The position numbers and the translations under genes are program-made. A model generated the notes under the pieces. That model saw only the letters and a list, made by a program, of their open reading frames with translations. It was not told the origin of the DNA and did no database searches. DNA of 64,000 bases, taken from assembly GCA_024643325.1 (NCBI GenBank), contig JAHEND010000004.1, forward strand, positions 1 to 64,000, written 5' to 3'. This stretch comes from Sediminicola sp. Its GTDB lineage: Bacteria > Bacteroidota > Bacteroidia > Flavobacteriales > Flavobacteriaceae. Positions 27,243-36,469 of this stretch are shown here, one piece after another; position 1 is the stretch's first letter, and each line of letters begins with the position of its first letter.

Positions 27243-28469
27243 TTAAGCTTCAACAGTCGCTTTTTTCTCTAGTAAGGCAATGTAAAATCCATCAAAGCCG
27301 CTTTTAGAAGCATACACTTTTTGTTCTCTTGAGAGGGTAAAGTTGGCTCCAGCCTCAGATTTTAAGAAGTGCGCCACCTGTTGGCTATTTTCTTGAGGTA
27401 GGATAGAACAAGTCGCATACACCATTTTACCCCCATCTTTAACCATCTTACTATAGTCTTGAAGAATCTCTCTTTGGGTACTTGTTATTTTTTCGATGAA
27501 CGATTCTTGAAGCTTCCATTTGGCATCTGGATTTCTTCTCAATACGCCCAAACCACTACAAGGTGCGTCTATAAGAACCCGGTCTGCTTTTCCATAAAGT
27601 TTTTTAATGACTTTAGTGCTGCTAATGTGTCTGGGTTCAATATTAAAAGCCCCAGCTCTTTTGGCCCTTCTTTGAAGTTCTTTAAGCTTGTTGGCATAGA
27701 TATCCATAGCGATAAGTTGTCCCTTATTTTCCATAAGTGCTGCCAAATGAAGGGTTTTCCCCCCCGCTCCAGCACAACAATCTACCACCCTTTGGCCAGG
27801 CTTAACGTCTAAGGCTTCTGCCACCAATTGAGAAGAGGCGTCTTGAACTTCAAACCAACCATTTTTAAACGCATCAGTTGTAAAAACATTGGCCCTTTGT
27901 TCTAGTTTTAAAGCTTGCGGATGTCCTTTGATAGAATCAGTATAAATACCATTTTCTGTCAGGGCATCTCTAAGTGTGTCTTTGTTCGTTTTGAGGGTGT
28001 TGGTTCTGAGAATTACACTGGCTTGCTCGTTCAATGCTACCAGTTCTTTAGTCCACAAAGCATCTCCTAGGGCTTTTTCACCTAGAATGTCTAACCAATC
28101 AGGAACAGACTCACGGTATTTTCTAATTTTAGAAAGTTCGTCGAATTTACCTTTAATTCTTCTTTCAGGAGTGGGCTCAATTTGCTTCCAATCGGGTAAC
28201 TGTATGCCCTTTAAAACCGCCCATACGGCAAACATCCTAAATAGTTTTGGCCTTGTATAGGGTGCCTTTATCTCTCCAATTTCACTATACAAACGCTTCC
28301 ATCTCACCATATCGTAAGTGGTTTCTGCTATAAAACCCCTATCTCTAGCGCCCCACCTTTTGTCGTATTTAAGTACTTTCTCTACTACCTTGTCTGCATA
28401 TTCTCCTTCATTGAAAATAAAGCCTAAAGCATCTACAACGGCAAAAACCAAATTTCTGTGTAGTTTCAT
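27243..28469 (-). CDS. RsmB-like RNA (cytosine-5)-methyltransferase
   Basis: This 408-residue SAM enzyme methylates C5 of cytosine in RNA, most likely 16S rRNA. It has an N-terminal helical NusB-like region (1-140), the SAM motif CCAGAGGKTLHLAAL (231-245), and the two catalytic cysteines Cys304 in DAPCSGLG and Cys354 in ATCSILPQEN. The sequence is RsmB-like, but the N-terminal domain is reduced compared with the NusB domain of E. coli RsmB. It precedes purL on the same strand with a 114-base gap. Confidence 0.88.
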   Translation of the reverse strand: MKLHRNLVFAVVDALGFIFNEGEYADKVVEKVLKYDKRWGARDRGFIAETTYDMVRWKRLYSEIGEIKAPYTRPKLFRMFAVWAVLKGIQLPDWKQIEPTPERRIKGKFDELSKIRKYRESVPDWLDILGEKALGDALWTKELVALNEQASVILRTNTLKTNKDTLRDALTENGIYTDSIKGHPQALKLEQRANVFTTDAFKNGWFEVQDASSQLVAEALDVKPGQRVVDCCAGAGGKTLHLAALMENKGQLIAMDIYANKLKELQRRAKRAGAFNIEPRHISSTKVIKKLYGKADRVLIDAPCSGLGVLRRNPDAKWKLQESFIEKITSTQREILQDYSKMVKDGGKMVYATCSILPQENSQQVAHFLKSEAGANFTLSREQKVYASKSGFDGFYIALLEKKATVEA

Positions 28470-28644
28470 GGGTGTTCTTATTTTAATTCCTTCTTCTTAT
28501 GAAAATCATTGCTTGGATGCACTTTTAATGCGCTTCATGAGAAATAAATGGACGATCTCTAATTTGCTGGCAAAGGTATTGCTTTATGCTTAGTTTACCT
28601 TATTTGACACTTTTTAATTAATATATTTGATTAAAATATTTTTC

Positions 28645-29682
28645 ATGAAACGTTTACTAGTTCTTTTAAGCTTTTTATTTTGTATTTCCTGCGCTCAAGA
28701 AACCCCTTCTCCAATGCCATTCAAAGGGGTGAAAATTCAAAAAATCATTATGGACTCTCTCTCTATTAGAGCCATTGAGCTCATGCAAGGGAATGTGGTT
28801 TTCGCGGCAAATAAAGGAACTTTTGGAATGCTTTCTTTGCCTGATTTACAAGTGAAACAGAATCGTTTAAAAGGAGCCTTAGAAAGCAATTTAGAATTTA
28901 GATCAGTGGCCCATACCCCAGAAGACTTTTTTATGCTCTCTGTAGAAAACCCGGCAATGTTGTACAAGACAGGAGATCAAGGACAGATGGAATTGGTGTA
29001 CACTGAAAATGAGGCAGGTGTTTTCTATGACGCAATGACTTTTTTTGACGCGCAAAAAGGCATTGCGGTAGGCGACGCTGTTGGTGGTTGTCTTTCTATT
29101 ATTCGCACCTCAGACGGCGGAAAGACCTGGCGCAAAACTCTATGTGATCAATTGCCTATTAGCGAAGCAGGAGAGGGTGCATTTGCGGCTTCTAACACCA
29201 ATATTAAAACCTTAGGATCTAAAGCTTGGATGGCCACCACTGCTGGGAATATTTATTATTCCCAAGATTATGGACTGCAATGGGAAGTGTTTCCTACACC
29301 CGTAAAAAATGATACTATTGAGGCCTACGGTATTTATAGTATAGACTTTTGGAATGCCCAAGAAGGGATTGCTTACGGGGGTAGTTTTCTGAGTCCCAAA
29401 GACGCCTCTGCGAACCTAGCTACTACCAAAGATGGGGGTAAGACATGGAAGTTACAAGCAGTGAACGAGAACCCAGGCTATAAAAGTTGTGTGCAATATG
29501 TTCCAGGTACCGAGGGGCAAGGCGTTGTAGCCCTTGGTTTTACAGGTATCTCATACTCCGATGATGGTGGGCTCCATTGGAAAACCCTTTCAGATGCCTC
29601 GTTTTACACCCTGAGATTCGCCAATTCAAATACGGCCTATGCTGCAGGGAAAGGAGCTATGGCAAAGTTGGTGTTTTACTAG
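28645..29682 (+). CDS. Asp-box repeat lipoprotein (YCF48/sialidase-like propeller)
   Basis: This 345-residue protein has a signal sequence ending FCISC, which may be a lipobox with a cysteine in the -3 position. It contains four Asp-box type repeats (TSDGGKTWRK, SQDYGLQWEV, TKDGGKTWKL, SDDGGLHWKT), as in YCF48/HCF136 assembly factors and BNR propellers. I use the ATG at 28645; a TTG 18 bases upstream is in frame but would add five residues ahead of the signal. Flavobacterial copies are usually called oxidoreductase, for which I see no support. No function is assigned. Confidence 0.85.
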   Translation: MKRLLVLLSFLFCISCAQETPSPMPFKGVKIQKIIMDSLSIRAIELMQGNVVFAANKGTFGMLSLPDLQVKQNRLKGALESNLEFRSVAHTPEDFFMLSVENPAMLYKTGDQGQMELVYTENEAGVFYDAMTFFDAQKGIAVGDAVGGCLSIIRTSDGGKTWRKTLCDQLPISEAGEGAFAASNTNIKTLGSKAWMATTAGNIYYSQDYGLQWEVFPTPVKNDTIEAYGIYSIDFWNAQEGIAYGGSFLSPKDASANLATTKDGGKTWKLQAVNENPGYKSCVQYVPGTEGQGVVALGFTGISYSDDGGLHWKTLSDASFYTLRFANSNTAYAAGKGAMAKLVFY

Positions 29683-29791
29683 GGGCTTTTTTTAATTTAA
29701 TAATTTGTGCTTTTTCTAGCGCACGGATAGGTTTCTCAAACGCTTAAGTGATATATGGCCTATAATAATCCATCCAATTATCTGTTCATAA

Positions 29792-30155
29792 TTATTGTTT
29801 AAAATACAATTCTTTGAAGTAGATAATTGACCAAATGGGTAATATAAACTTCCAGATATCTTTATTGTTAACGATGCCTCTGCTTTTTAAAACATAATAA
29901 TCTAGAATACATCTGTATATATAGTAATAGAAGATCAGTAAAATCATGCGACTTTCATTAAAATACAAAGTAGCACTGATGATTAAAATTAATGGTAAAA
30001 ATATAGCTGTATAGTATTTTTTTAAAGTCATTTGGTTTTTGGTTATGGCTAATCAAATGGCTTAAATGTAAGTAAACAAATAAAGACGGCATACTAAGAT
30101 AGATAAACAACCAAATAACTCTATAATTGGTATCTTTAACAAGGGGAACTAGCAT
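29792..30155 (-). pseudogene. membrane protein gene possibly split by a frameshift
   Basis: Two overlapping frames on the minus strand read as one hydrophobic protein. The first starts at ATG 30155 (MLVPLVKDTNYRVIWLF) and stops at 29958; the second starts at an internal ATG at 30031 (MTLKKYYTAIFLPLIL) and runs to 29792. They switch at a run of seven A. With six A, one frame would encode about 120 residues with four membrane segments. No family is recognised, and no promoter is evident. It may instead be two short genes or a sequencing error. Confidence 0.5.
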
Positions 30156-30190
30156 TGATTATTCACATAAGATAAAGAAGATAATAAACC

Positions 30191-30673
30191 CTACAACTTT
30201 GGCATCTCTTCCTCTTTCTTTTGACGCTGTTCGTTCCTGTTTTTTCGGTAAAGGCTCATAAGGTGTCTTCTAAAGCCTTCTTCTACATGAACGAGTGCCA
30301 ATGCTTTTTTGGCGGGTAGAACCCCTTTGAGCGCCTTGAACATTTTTTGAAGTGAAGCTTCCTCGCTACTTTTTTTACTGAGGTATTCAGATAGTTTATC
30401 TGCAGCTTCTGATTCATTTAATTCATCTGCTTTGAGAATACGGTGGTTCATATTCTTTCGCATATAAGAGTACATTTCTATCTGAACGGTTTCGTGTTGG
30501 TTGTAAATGGGCCAGAATTTTTCTGCTTCCTCGGGACTCAAGGCTAAATGCTCTGTAAAGTATGCTACTTTCAGGGTTTTAATTTTATCCAAGTCGTCTT
30601 TGGATTGGGCTGTATTTATCTGGCTAGATCCAAAGGCCAATAGGCACATAATCAATATCTTATTCATAGTCAT
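30191..30673 (-). CDS. exported helical protein of a sigma-factor operon, Spy/CpxP-like
   Basis: This 160-residue protein has a signal peptide (MNKILIMCLLAFGSSQINTAQ) and is helical and highly charged, with a pattern like the periplasmic Spy/CpxP chaperone-like family (LALSPEEAEKFWPIYNQHE). It ends in a basic EQRQKKEEEMPKL tail. Its start overlaps the stop of the upstream membrane gene by up to 14 bases, and a second ATG six bases later is equally possible. Context with an ECF sigma factor suggests an envelope-stress response product; that is inference. Confidence 0.72.
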   Translation of the reverse strand: MTMNKILIMCLLAFGSSQINTAQSKDDLDKIKTLKVAYFTEHLALSPEEAEKFWPIYNQHETVQIEMYSYMRKNMNHRILKADELNESEAADKLSEYLSKKSSEEASLQKMFKALKGVLPAKKALALVHVEEGFRRHLMSLYRKNRNEQRQKKEEEMPKL

Positions 30674-31217
30674 TTGGATTAAATTCTATTACTTCTATAG
30701 GGTGTAACTGCGTATTTAAATAGTTCTCAAGCCCTTCGCTTAGCGCAGTGCTTTCTGCCCATTGTGTGGTATTGTTATCTATAAATTCAGCCATATCATA
30801 GGGGGTAATCGCATCTGTAGCGTAGTCCCAATACTGATCTATAGCAGCCACATCCATAGTGTCTAAACGATCAGTAGAAGACTTAAAAATAAAGGGCGTA
30901 CTCAGTAAAAACACTAAGACTGCTGCTGCAGATAAGGCTGTTTGCACCCATGACAAAGATAGGATTTTTGGCTCGGATGCACTGATTTGCTTATGGGCTG
31001 TGTTCTGTACAAATTGCTCTAATTCTACTTCTTGTGGAAGCGGTACGGTGAAATTTTTGAGATAGTGCGCTGGTGTTTTAAATGGATCCTGAAACTCAGA
31101 AGACTTTCTATTGTCCAAGGTCCTAAGGTCTTTGGGAATAGTTACCTTAAAGTTCTCGAAATAGTTTTCCGGAGCTTTAAAAGGCGATGCTGTTTTGTTT
31201 TCAGGTTTCATAGTCAT
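30660..31217 (-). CDS. membrane protein of the ECF sigma operon, possible anti-sigma factor
   Basis: This 185-residue protein has one membrane segment (LSWVQTALSAAAVLVFLLST, about 105-125), with a cytoplasmic N-terminal part rich in repeated FKAPENYFENF/FKTPAHYLKNF pairs and a C-terminal outer part. No zinc-binding anti-sigma motif is visible. Position between the sigma gene and the exported protein suggests it regulates the sigma factor. The two similar N-terminal segments (each near YF/YL-x-NF) look like a short internal repeat. Confidence 0.7.
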   Translation of the reverse strand: MTMKPENKTASPFKAPENYFENFKVTIPKDLRTLDNRKSSEFQDPFKTPAHYLKNFTVPLPQEVELEQFVQNTAHKQISASEPKILSLSWVQTALSAAAVLVFLLSTPFIFKSSTDRLDTMDVAAIDQYWDYATDAITPYDMAEFIDNNTTQWAESTALSEGLENYLNTQLHPIEVIEFNPNDYE

Positions 31218-31241
31218 AAGACCTTATTTTTATTATTTGGT

Positions 31242-31781
31242 TTAATTAGAGATGAGATATTTTTTTAGTTTTTGAAGCGCTAGATGATAAGACGCCTTTA
31301 AAGCCCCTTCAGAGGTGTCTAGAATTTGAGACATCTGTGTATAGGGCATTTCTTGGTAGTAGCGCATATTAAAGACCAATTTCTGCTTTTCTGGTAGGCT
31401 GGCAATGGCTTTCTGCAGGGAGAGAGCTATGCGGTCTCCTTCAAAATAGACGTCGGCCGTGAGGCCTTCTAATTGTTGTTCTTGATAGTCTCCTAGAGAA
31501 ACCCCTCCTTTTTTAGCTTCTGTTTTTAAGTAAGTGAGGGCTTCATTGGTGGCAATACGGTACATCCATGAGAATAGCTTACTCTCGCCCTTGAAGCCGT
31601 CTAGGTTTCTAAATACTTTAATGAAGGTGTTTTGAAGGACGTCGTCTGCGAATTCATGCTGGAGCACTATCCTACGGATATGCCAGTACAATCTTTCTTT
31701 GTAGGTGTCTACCAAAATACCAAAAGCTTTTTCTGAGCGAATGGGATCTTTAAGAGCTTCTATGAGGGCTAATTCTTCCAA
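31242..31781 (-). CDS. RNA polymerase sigma factor, ECF subfamily
   Basis: This 179-residue ECF sigma factor has region 2 (LYWHIRRIVLQHEFADDVLQNTF, about 31-53) and region 4 with a helix-turn-helix (YQEMPYTQMSQILDTSEGALKASYHLALQ). The start is TTG; an in-frame stop immediately precedes it. It is first in an operon with a membrane protein (24-base gap) and an exported protein. It directs transcription of a small envelope-linked regulon, unknown here. Confidence 0.9.
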   Translation of the reverse strand: MEELALIEALKDPIRSEKAFGILVDTYKERLYWHIRRIVLQHEFADDVLQNTFIKVFRNLDGFKGESKLFSWMYRIATNEALTYLKTEAKKGGVSLGDYQEQQLEGLTADVYFEGDRIALSLQKAIASLPEKQKLVFNMRYYQEMPYTQMSQILDTSEGALKASYHLALQKLKKYLISN

Positions 31782-31816
31782 TCAATTCTTGTCTGATACT
31801 AAGATAGCACAATAGA

Positions 31817-31839
31817 CAAAAGGTTTAATGGACCTTTTG
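31817..31839. repeat. 8-bp inverted repeat ahead of the ECF sigma gene
   Basis: CAAAAGGT and ACCTTTTG are separated by seven bases, between the ABC exporter stop and the sigma start on the same strand. No T-run follows on the minus strand, so it is a better candidate operator than terminator. Confidence 0.5.
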
Positions 31840-31888
31840 AAATTCTTTTGATTGTAGTATTTGTAAGGTTTTTAATCACTGCTTTCTA

Positions 31889-33709
31889 TTATACTAAGGT
31901 TTGCAGTGTGACCAGCTTGTGGTAATGGCCTTTTTGATCTAAAAGTGCTTGATGGGTTCCTTGTTCAATGATTTTACCTTCTTGCATGACCACAATGAGT
32001 TGTGCATGTTGGATAGTAGAGAGCCTGTGGGCTATGACAATAGAGGTCCTGTTTTTCATGAGGGTTTCTAAGGCGTCTTGAACTAGTTTTTCGCTCTCTG
32101 TATCTAAGGCAGAGGTGGCCTCGTCTAGAATCATTAGGGGAGGGTTCTTTAAAATGGCCCTGGCAATTGAAATGCGTTGTTTTTGCCCCCCACTGAGTTT
32201 GTTTCCTGAGTCTCCAATATTGGTGTGGTAGCCTTCTTTGAATTGCCCAATAAATTCGTGACAATTAGCGAGTTTAGCGGCCGCCATAATGTCTGCTTCT
32301 GAGGCGTCTGGTTTTCCCAGTGCTATATTGTTTAAAATACTGTCATTAAACAACAAGGCGTCTTGAGAGACCAGCCCCATTAGGTTTCTGAGATGGGGGA
32401 GTGGGACTTTGTTAATGGGGGTACCGTCTATAGTAATACTTCCTTTTTGTGGATCGTAGAAACGCATGAGGAGATTGGCAATAGTGCTCTTCCCGCTTCC
32501 TGATTGGCCTACCAATGCAATGGTTTGTCCCTTGAGCACTTTTAGATTAAAACCGTCTAAGACCAATTCTTTGTCATAAGAAAAGGACAGCTCTTTGAAT
32601 TCAATAGCTGTTTGAATACTGTTGAGCTCTTTTTGATTCGAATGGTCTAAGGGGTTTTTTGCTTCGAGAATTTCCAATACCCTTGCGGCGGCGGCATTCC
32701 CTTTTTTAACACCATAACTCGCTTTACTCATGGCTTTGGCTGGGGTGAGTATTTGGTAGGCGAGTGACATATAGGTAATAAATAATTCTGGTTTTAGGCT
32801 TCCTTCTACCAAGACCATTCTACCCCCGTACCACAGTAGAATTCCAATCACGGTAATACCTAGAAATTCAGAGGAGGGAGAAGCGAGATTTTGACGGTTT
32901 AGTAGGCTGTTTGAGAATTTGTAAAAACGTTGGGTGGAGGCTTTGAATTTAGCTGAAAACAGCGGCTCTGCTGTAAAAGCTTTAATGATTTTTAATCCTC
33001 CTAAAGTTTCTTCAACAATAGATAAAAAATGTCCTTGTTCTTCCTGTACCCGGTTTGATTTTTTCTTCAATGATTTTCCTAACAAGGAGATGAGGTATCC
33101 TGAGATAGGTAGAAATATAAAGACAAACAGCGTGAGTTTAGCACTCATAAGTAGCATGGCTGTGATGGTAAAGACTATGGTTAGTGGTTCTCTGACCACT
33201 AATTCCAATACAGATAGAAAGGAGTGTTGAATTTCTAATACATCTGAAGAAATCCTGGCCATAGTGTCTCCTTTTCTCTTTTCCGAATAAAAACTGAGTG
33301 GTAAGGATACGCTCTTGTCATAAATAGCGTTTCTGAGGTCCTTGAGCACGCCGTTTCTCAGAAACGTGATGAAGTACATAGCCAAATAACCAAATAGATT
33401 TTTGAGAAAAAACATGCCTATCACTAGTCCTACCATAAACAATAGCGCGGTGCCTTCTCCTTCAGATGCCTTTTGAGTGACAAAATAATTAAGCGCTTGT
33501 TCTACATAAGTTTTAGTATTGGAAATACCTTGCCAAGTTGGAGGGGTGAATACAGATTCTGTTTGTTTGAATAAAACAGACAGCATAGGGAATAAGGAGA
33601 TCATAGCAAGCGTTCCGAATAAAGCATAGAAAATATTAGCAATAATATTTAATACCGCATATTTTCTGTAAGGTCTTGCAAAACGCAATATTTTTTTAAA
33701 ATACTCCAT
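31889..33709 (-). CDS. MsbA-like ABC exporter
   Basis: This 606-residue half-transporter fuses a six-helix membrane domain (1-340) to an ATPase domain. Walker A is GQSGSGKST (401-409), the signature LSGGQKQR is near 505-512, and the Walker B aspartate is in LMILDEATSALD (526-534). The overall layout matches lipid A/lipid flippases of the MsbA family and multidrug exporters; the substrate is not decided. Located next to cell-envelope genes (glycosyltransferase, sugar mutase), a lipid or glycolipid export role is plausible. The downstream sigma operon is on the same strand after a 107-base gap. Confidence 0.9.
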   Translation of the reverse strand: MEYFKKILRFARPYRKYAVLNIIANIFYALFGTLAMISLFPMLSVLFKQTESVFTPPTWQGISNTKTYVEQALNYFVTQKASEGEGTALLFMVGLVIGMFFLKNLFGYLAMYFITFLRNGVLKDLRNAIYDKSVSLPLSFYSEKRKGDTMARISSDVLEIQHSFLSVLELVVREPLTIVFTITAMLLMSAKLTLFVFIFLPISGYLISLLGKSLKKKSNRVQEEQGHFLSIVEETLGGLKIIKAFTAEPLFSAKFKASTQRFYKFSNSLLNRQNLASPSSEFLGITVIGILLWYGGRMVLVEGSLKPELFITYMSLAYQILTPAKAMSKASYGVKKGNAAAARVLEILEAKNPLDHSNQKELNSIQTAIEFKELSFSYDKELVLDGFNLKVLKGQTIALVGQSGSGKSTIANLLMRFYDPQKGSITIDGTPINKVPLPHLRNLMGLVSQDALLFNDSILNNIALGKPDASEADIMAAAKLANCHEFIGQFKEGYHTNIGDSGNKLSGGQKQRISIARAILKNPPLMILDEATSALDTESEKLVQDALETLMKNRTSIVIAHRLSTIQHAQLIVVMQEGKIIEQGTHQALLDQKGHYHKLVTLQTLV

Positions 33710-33748
33710 GTGTTTTTGTCATATAAGTGTCGCAATAAATGTGCGCTT

Positions 33749-35458
33749 TTACAAGGCTATTTCCTTGAGTATATTGTTGATTTTTAAGTCTAATGTTTCT
33801 TTTACTTTAGGATAATTCTCCGCTCGGTCTAAGGGCTTGTTTACGCTAATATAAAACTTTATTTTAGGTTCTGTTCCTGAGGGTCTTGCGGCTAATTTTG
33901 TGCCTTTTTCTGTGGTGTAAATGAGTACGTTAGAAGTGGGAAGCGTTATCTTTTGTATTTCTTTTGTTTGTAAATTTGTAGCAACTCCTTTAATATAATC
34001 ATGAATCCAGACCACCTTCTCACCATCTATAGTTTCAAGAGGTTGTTCTCTGAGGCGCTTCATGTTATTTTCTATGGCTATACTCCCTTCTTTTCCTTTT
34101 TTGGTGATAGAAACTAAATGCTCCTGATAACAACCGTATTCTAGGTAAAGCTCAATGAGCTCGTCCATGAGCGTATTTCCTTTTGCTCTCGCAAAACTGG
34201 CCATTTCACAAGCTAAAAGGCTGGCAGTAACAGCATCTTTGTCTCTTACAAAGTCTCCTACCATGAATCCAAAACTCTCTTCTCCACCACCAATAAAGTG
34301 TTGGTTCGGGTGTTTTTTAATTTCGTTTGCAATCCATTTAAATCCCGTGAGCGTAGTTTTACATTCAATATTATAAGCGGCCGCCATAGCTTCCATCATA
34401 GGCGTGGAAACAATGGTGGAGGCTATATAATCAGAGGCAACTAAGCCTTGCTCTTTTCTTTTTTCTAATAAAAAAGCAGTCATTAAAACCATGCACTGGT
34501 TTCCGTTGAGTAGTTGTAGCTGACCTTCTAAACCTCTAACGGCTACCCCCAATCGATCACTGTCTGGATCAGTCCCTATTACAATGTCTGCTTGGGTCTC
34601 TTCTCCTAAAGCTAAGGCCATTGCCAAGGCTTCTGGCTCTTCAGGGTTTGGCGAACTAACTGTGGGGAAATCTCCATCTGGGACAGCTTGTTCTTTAACA
34701 ATATTTACCGTGTATCCTGCTTTTTCTAATACTGCTGGAATGGCCGTGATGGAAGTACCGTGTAGTGAAGTGAATACAATCTTTAAATCTTCTTTGTTAG
34801 GGGCATTAAAGTTTGCTTGGGCACAGCTTTGCGTTATAAAGGCCTCATCTACTGAATTATCTATGGTTTTTATAAGTGCTTTGTTAGGGGTGAAATTTAT
34901 GGTCTCAAAAGAAAGACTTTCAATTTCTTTTATAATTTCTTGATCTTCCGGAGGGACTATTTGCCCGCCATCTGTCCAGTACACTTTGTATCCATTGTAT
35001 TCTGGTGGATTATGAGAAGCGGTTAGTACAATTCCGGCCTGGCACTTTAAATGCTTTAAAGTAAAAGAAAGTGCTGGCGTGGTTCTGAGCTCAGGAAATA
35101 TATGGGCGTTAATATTATTGGCAGAAAATACATTCGCTACAATTTGCGCCAAGCGGTCGCTTTGGTGCCTGCAATCATAAGCGATGGCCACTGAAAGCGG
35201 CTCGTTTGGATATTTTTTTTTAAGGTAATTAGAAATTCCTTGGGTGTTCATACCTAATGTGTAAGCGTTAATCCTATTGGGGCCAACGCCCATTAGCCCT
35301 CTCATACCTCCAGTTCCAAAAGCTAAGTTCTTATAAAAAGCGTCTTCGAGTTCTAAGGGATTTTCTGTAGCCAATTGTGCTACCTCCTTTTGGGTTTGAG
35401 CGTCAAAAGGAGCTTTTTGCCAAGCGGCTATTTTGTTGTCTATATTGGATGTACTCAT
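33749..35458 (-). CDS. phosphohexomutase (phosphoglucomutase/phosphomannomutase family)
   Basis: This 569-residue enzyme moves phosphate between C1 and C6 of hexose. The phosphoserine is Ser148 in TASHNPPEYNGYKVY, the metal loop is Asp297, Asp299 and Asp301 in GTDPDSDR, the sugar-binding motif GGGEESFGFM is present, and the C-terminal phosphate loop RPSGTEPKIKFY is complete. The size is that of the alpha-D-phosphohexomutases with an N-terminal extension. Substrate preference (glucose or mannose) cannot be read. It starts 13 bases after the glycosyltransferase gene ends, so it may be cotranscribed. Confidence 0.9.
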   Translation of the reverse strand: MSTSNIDNKIAAWQKAPFDAQTQKEVAQLATENPLELEDAFYKNLAFGTGGMRGLMGVGPNRINAYTLGMNTQGISNYLKKKYPNEPLSVAIAYDCRHQSDRLAQIVANVFSANNINAHIFPELRTTPALSFTLKHLKCQAGIVLTASHNPPEYNGYKVYWTDGGQIVPPEDQEIIKEIESLSFETINFTPNKALIKTIDNSVDEAFITQSCAQANFNAPNKEDLKIVFTSLHGTSITAIPAVLEKAGYTVNIVKEQAVPDGDFPTVSSPNPEEPEALAMALALGEETQADIVIGTDPDSDRLGVAVRGLEGQLQLLNGNQCMVLMTAFLLEKRKEQGLVASDYIASTIVSTPMMEAMAAAYNIECKTTLTGFKWIANEIKKHPNQHFIGGGEESFGFMVGDFVRDKDAVTASLLACEMASFARAKGNTLMDELIELYLEYGCYQEHLVSITKKGKEGSIAIENNMKRLREQPLETIDGEKVVWIHDYIKGVATNLQTKEIQKITLPTSNVLIYTTEKGTKLAARPSGTEPKIKFYISVNKPLDRAENYPKVKETLDLKINNILKEIAL

Positions 35459-35471
35459 ATAGTATTATCTA

Positions 35472-36425
35472 TTACGCTTTAGGGGCAATAGTCTCTTTAA
35501 TCGTATAATGTACTTGATCTTTTCGTTGTCTTATGATGATCTCGCCCAGGAAACCGGCTAAAAATAGCTGAGTGCCTAATATCATGGCTGTAAGTGAAAT
35601 GTAAAATTCAGGTCTGTTGGCAATTAACCTACCACTGGTGTGAATGAATAATTTGTCTACCCCTAAGTATAGCGCAAAACCAAAACCAATGACAAACATT
35701 ATTACTCCCAAGGCGCCAAATAGATGCATGGGTCTTTTACCAAATGTAGATAAAAACCAAATGGTGATTAAATCTAAAAATCCGTTGATGAATCTATTCA
35801 TACCAAATTTTGTTTTACCGTATTTTCTTGCTTTGTGTTGCACTATTTGTTCCCCTATTTTGTGAAAGCCAGCATTTTTAGCCAAAACTGGGATGTATCT
35901 GTGCATTTCACCTGAAACTTCTATGTTTTTAACTACTTCCAATTTATAGGCTTTTAACCCACAGTTAAAATCATGGAGCGAGAGACCAGAGGTCTTTCTA
36001 GCCGCCCAGTTAAACAACTTGGACGGGATGTTTTTGGTGAAGAGGTGGTCGTATCGTTTCTTTTTCCAACCGGAGACTAAGTCTAGTCCTTCCTTGGCAA
36101 TGGCGTTATAGAGGGCTGGAATTTCTTCAGGTGAATCTTGAAGGTCTGCATCCATGGTAATCACAACCTCGCCTTTTGCTGCTTTAAATCCAGCATGAAG
36201 TGCCTGAGATTTACCGTAGTTGGCAGCAAAACGAATCCCTTTTATCTGCGGGTGATTCTTAGCTAAAGCGGTTATAATACCCCAGGATTGGTCTGTGCTA
36301 CCGTCGTCTATAAATAGAACTTCATATAAAAAATGATTGGATTGCATCACAGATGCAATCCAATCAAAGAGTTCTAATATAGAGTCTTCCTCATTTAAAA
36401 GAGGAATTACAATAGAAATATCCAT
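35472..36425 (-). CDS. glycosyltransferase family 2, dolichol-phosphate mannosyltransferase-like
   Basis: This 317-residue protein has a GT-A domain (ISIVIPLLNEEDSI, then DADLQDSPEEIP with the metal-binding motif, GSTDQSW) and two C-terminal membrane helices (LFGALGVIMFVIGFGFALYLG and LTAMILGTQLFLAGFLGEII). This domain order matches polyprenyl-phosphate glycosyltransferases such as DPM1- or ArnC/GtrB-like enzymes, which load a sugar on a lipid carrier for envelope glycan synthesis. The sugar is unknown. It is upstream of the phosphohexomutase on the same strand. Confidence 0.9.
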   Translation of the reverse strand: MDISIVIPLLNEEDSILELFDWIASVMQSNHFLYEVLFIDDGSTDQSWGIITALAKNHPQIKGIRFAANYGKSQALHAGFKAAKGEVVITMDADLQDSPEEIPALYNAIAKEGLDLVSGWKKKRYDHLFTKNIPSKLFNWAARKTSGLSLHDFNCGLKAYKLEVVKNIEVSGEMHRYIPVLAKNAGFHKIGEQIVQHKARKYGKTKFGMNRFINGFLDLITIWFLSTFGKRPMHLFGALGVIMFVIGFGFALYLGVDKLFIHTSGRLIANRPEFYISLTAMILGTQLFLAGFLGEIIIRQRKDQVHYTIKETIAPKA

Positions 36426-36469
36426 TAGTGTACTAAAGAATTAATTTTTTCAAAAGTACAATTTATATT

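Noticed and set aside
29683-29791. Terminator after the Asp-box lipoprotein
   Set aside because: There is a T-run but no stem, so I did not call it.
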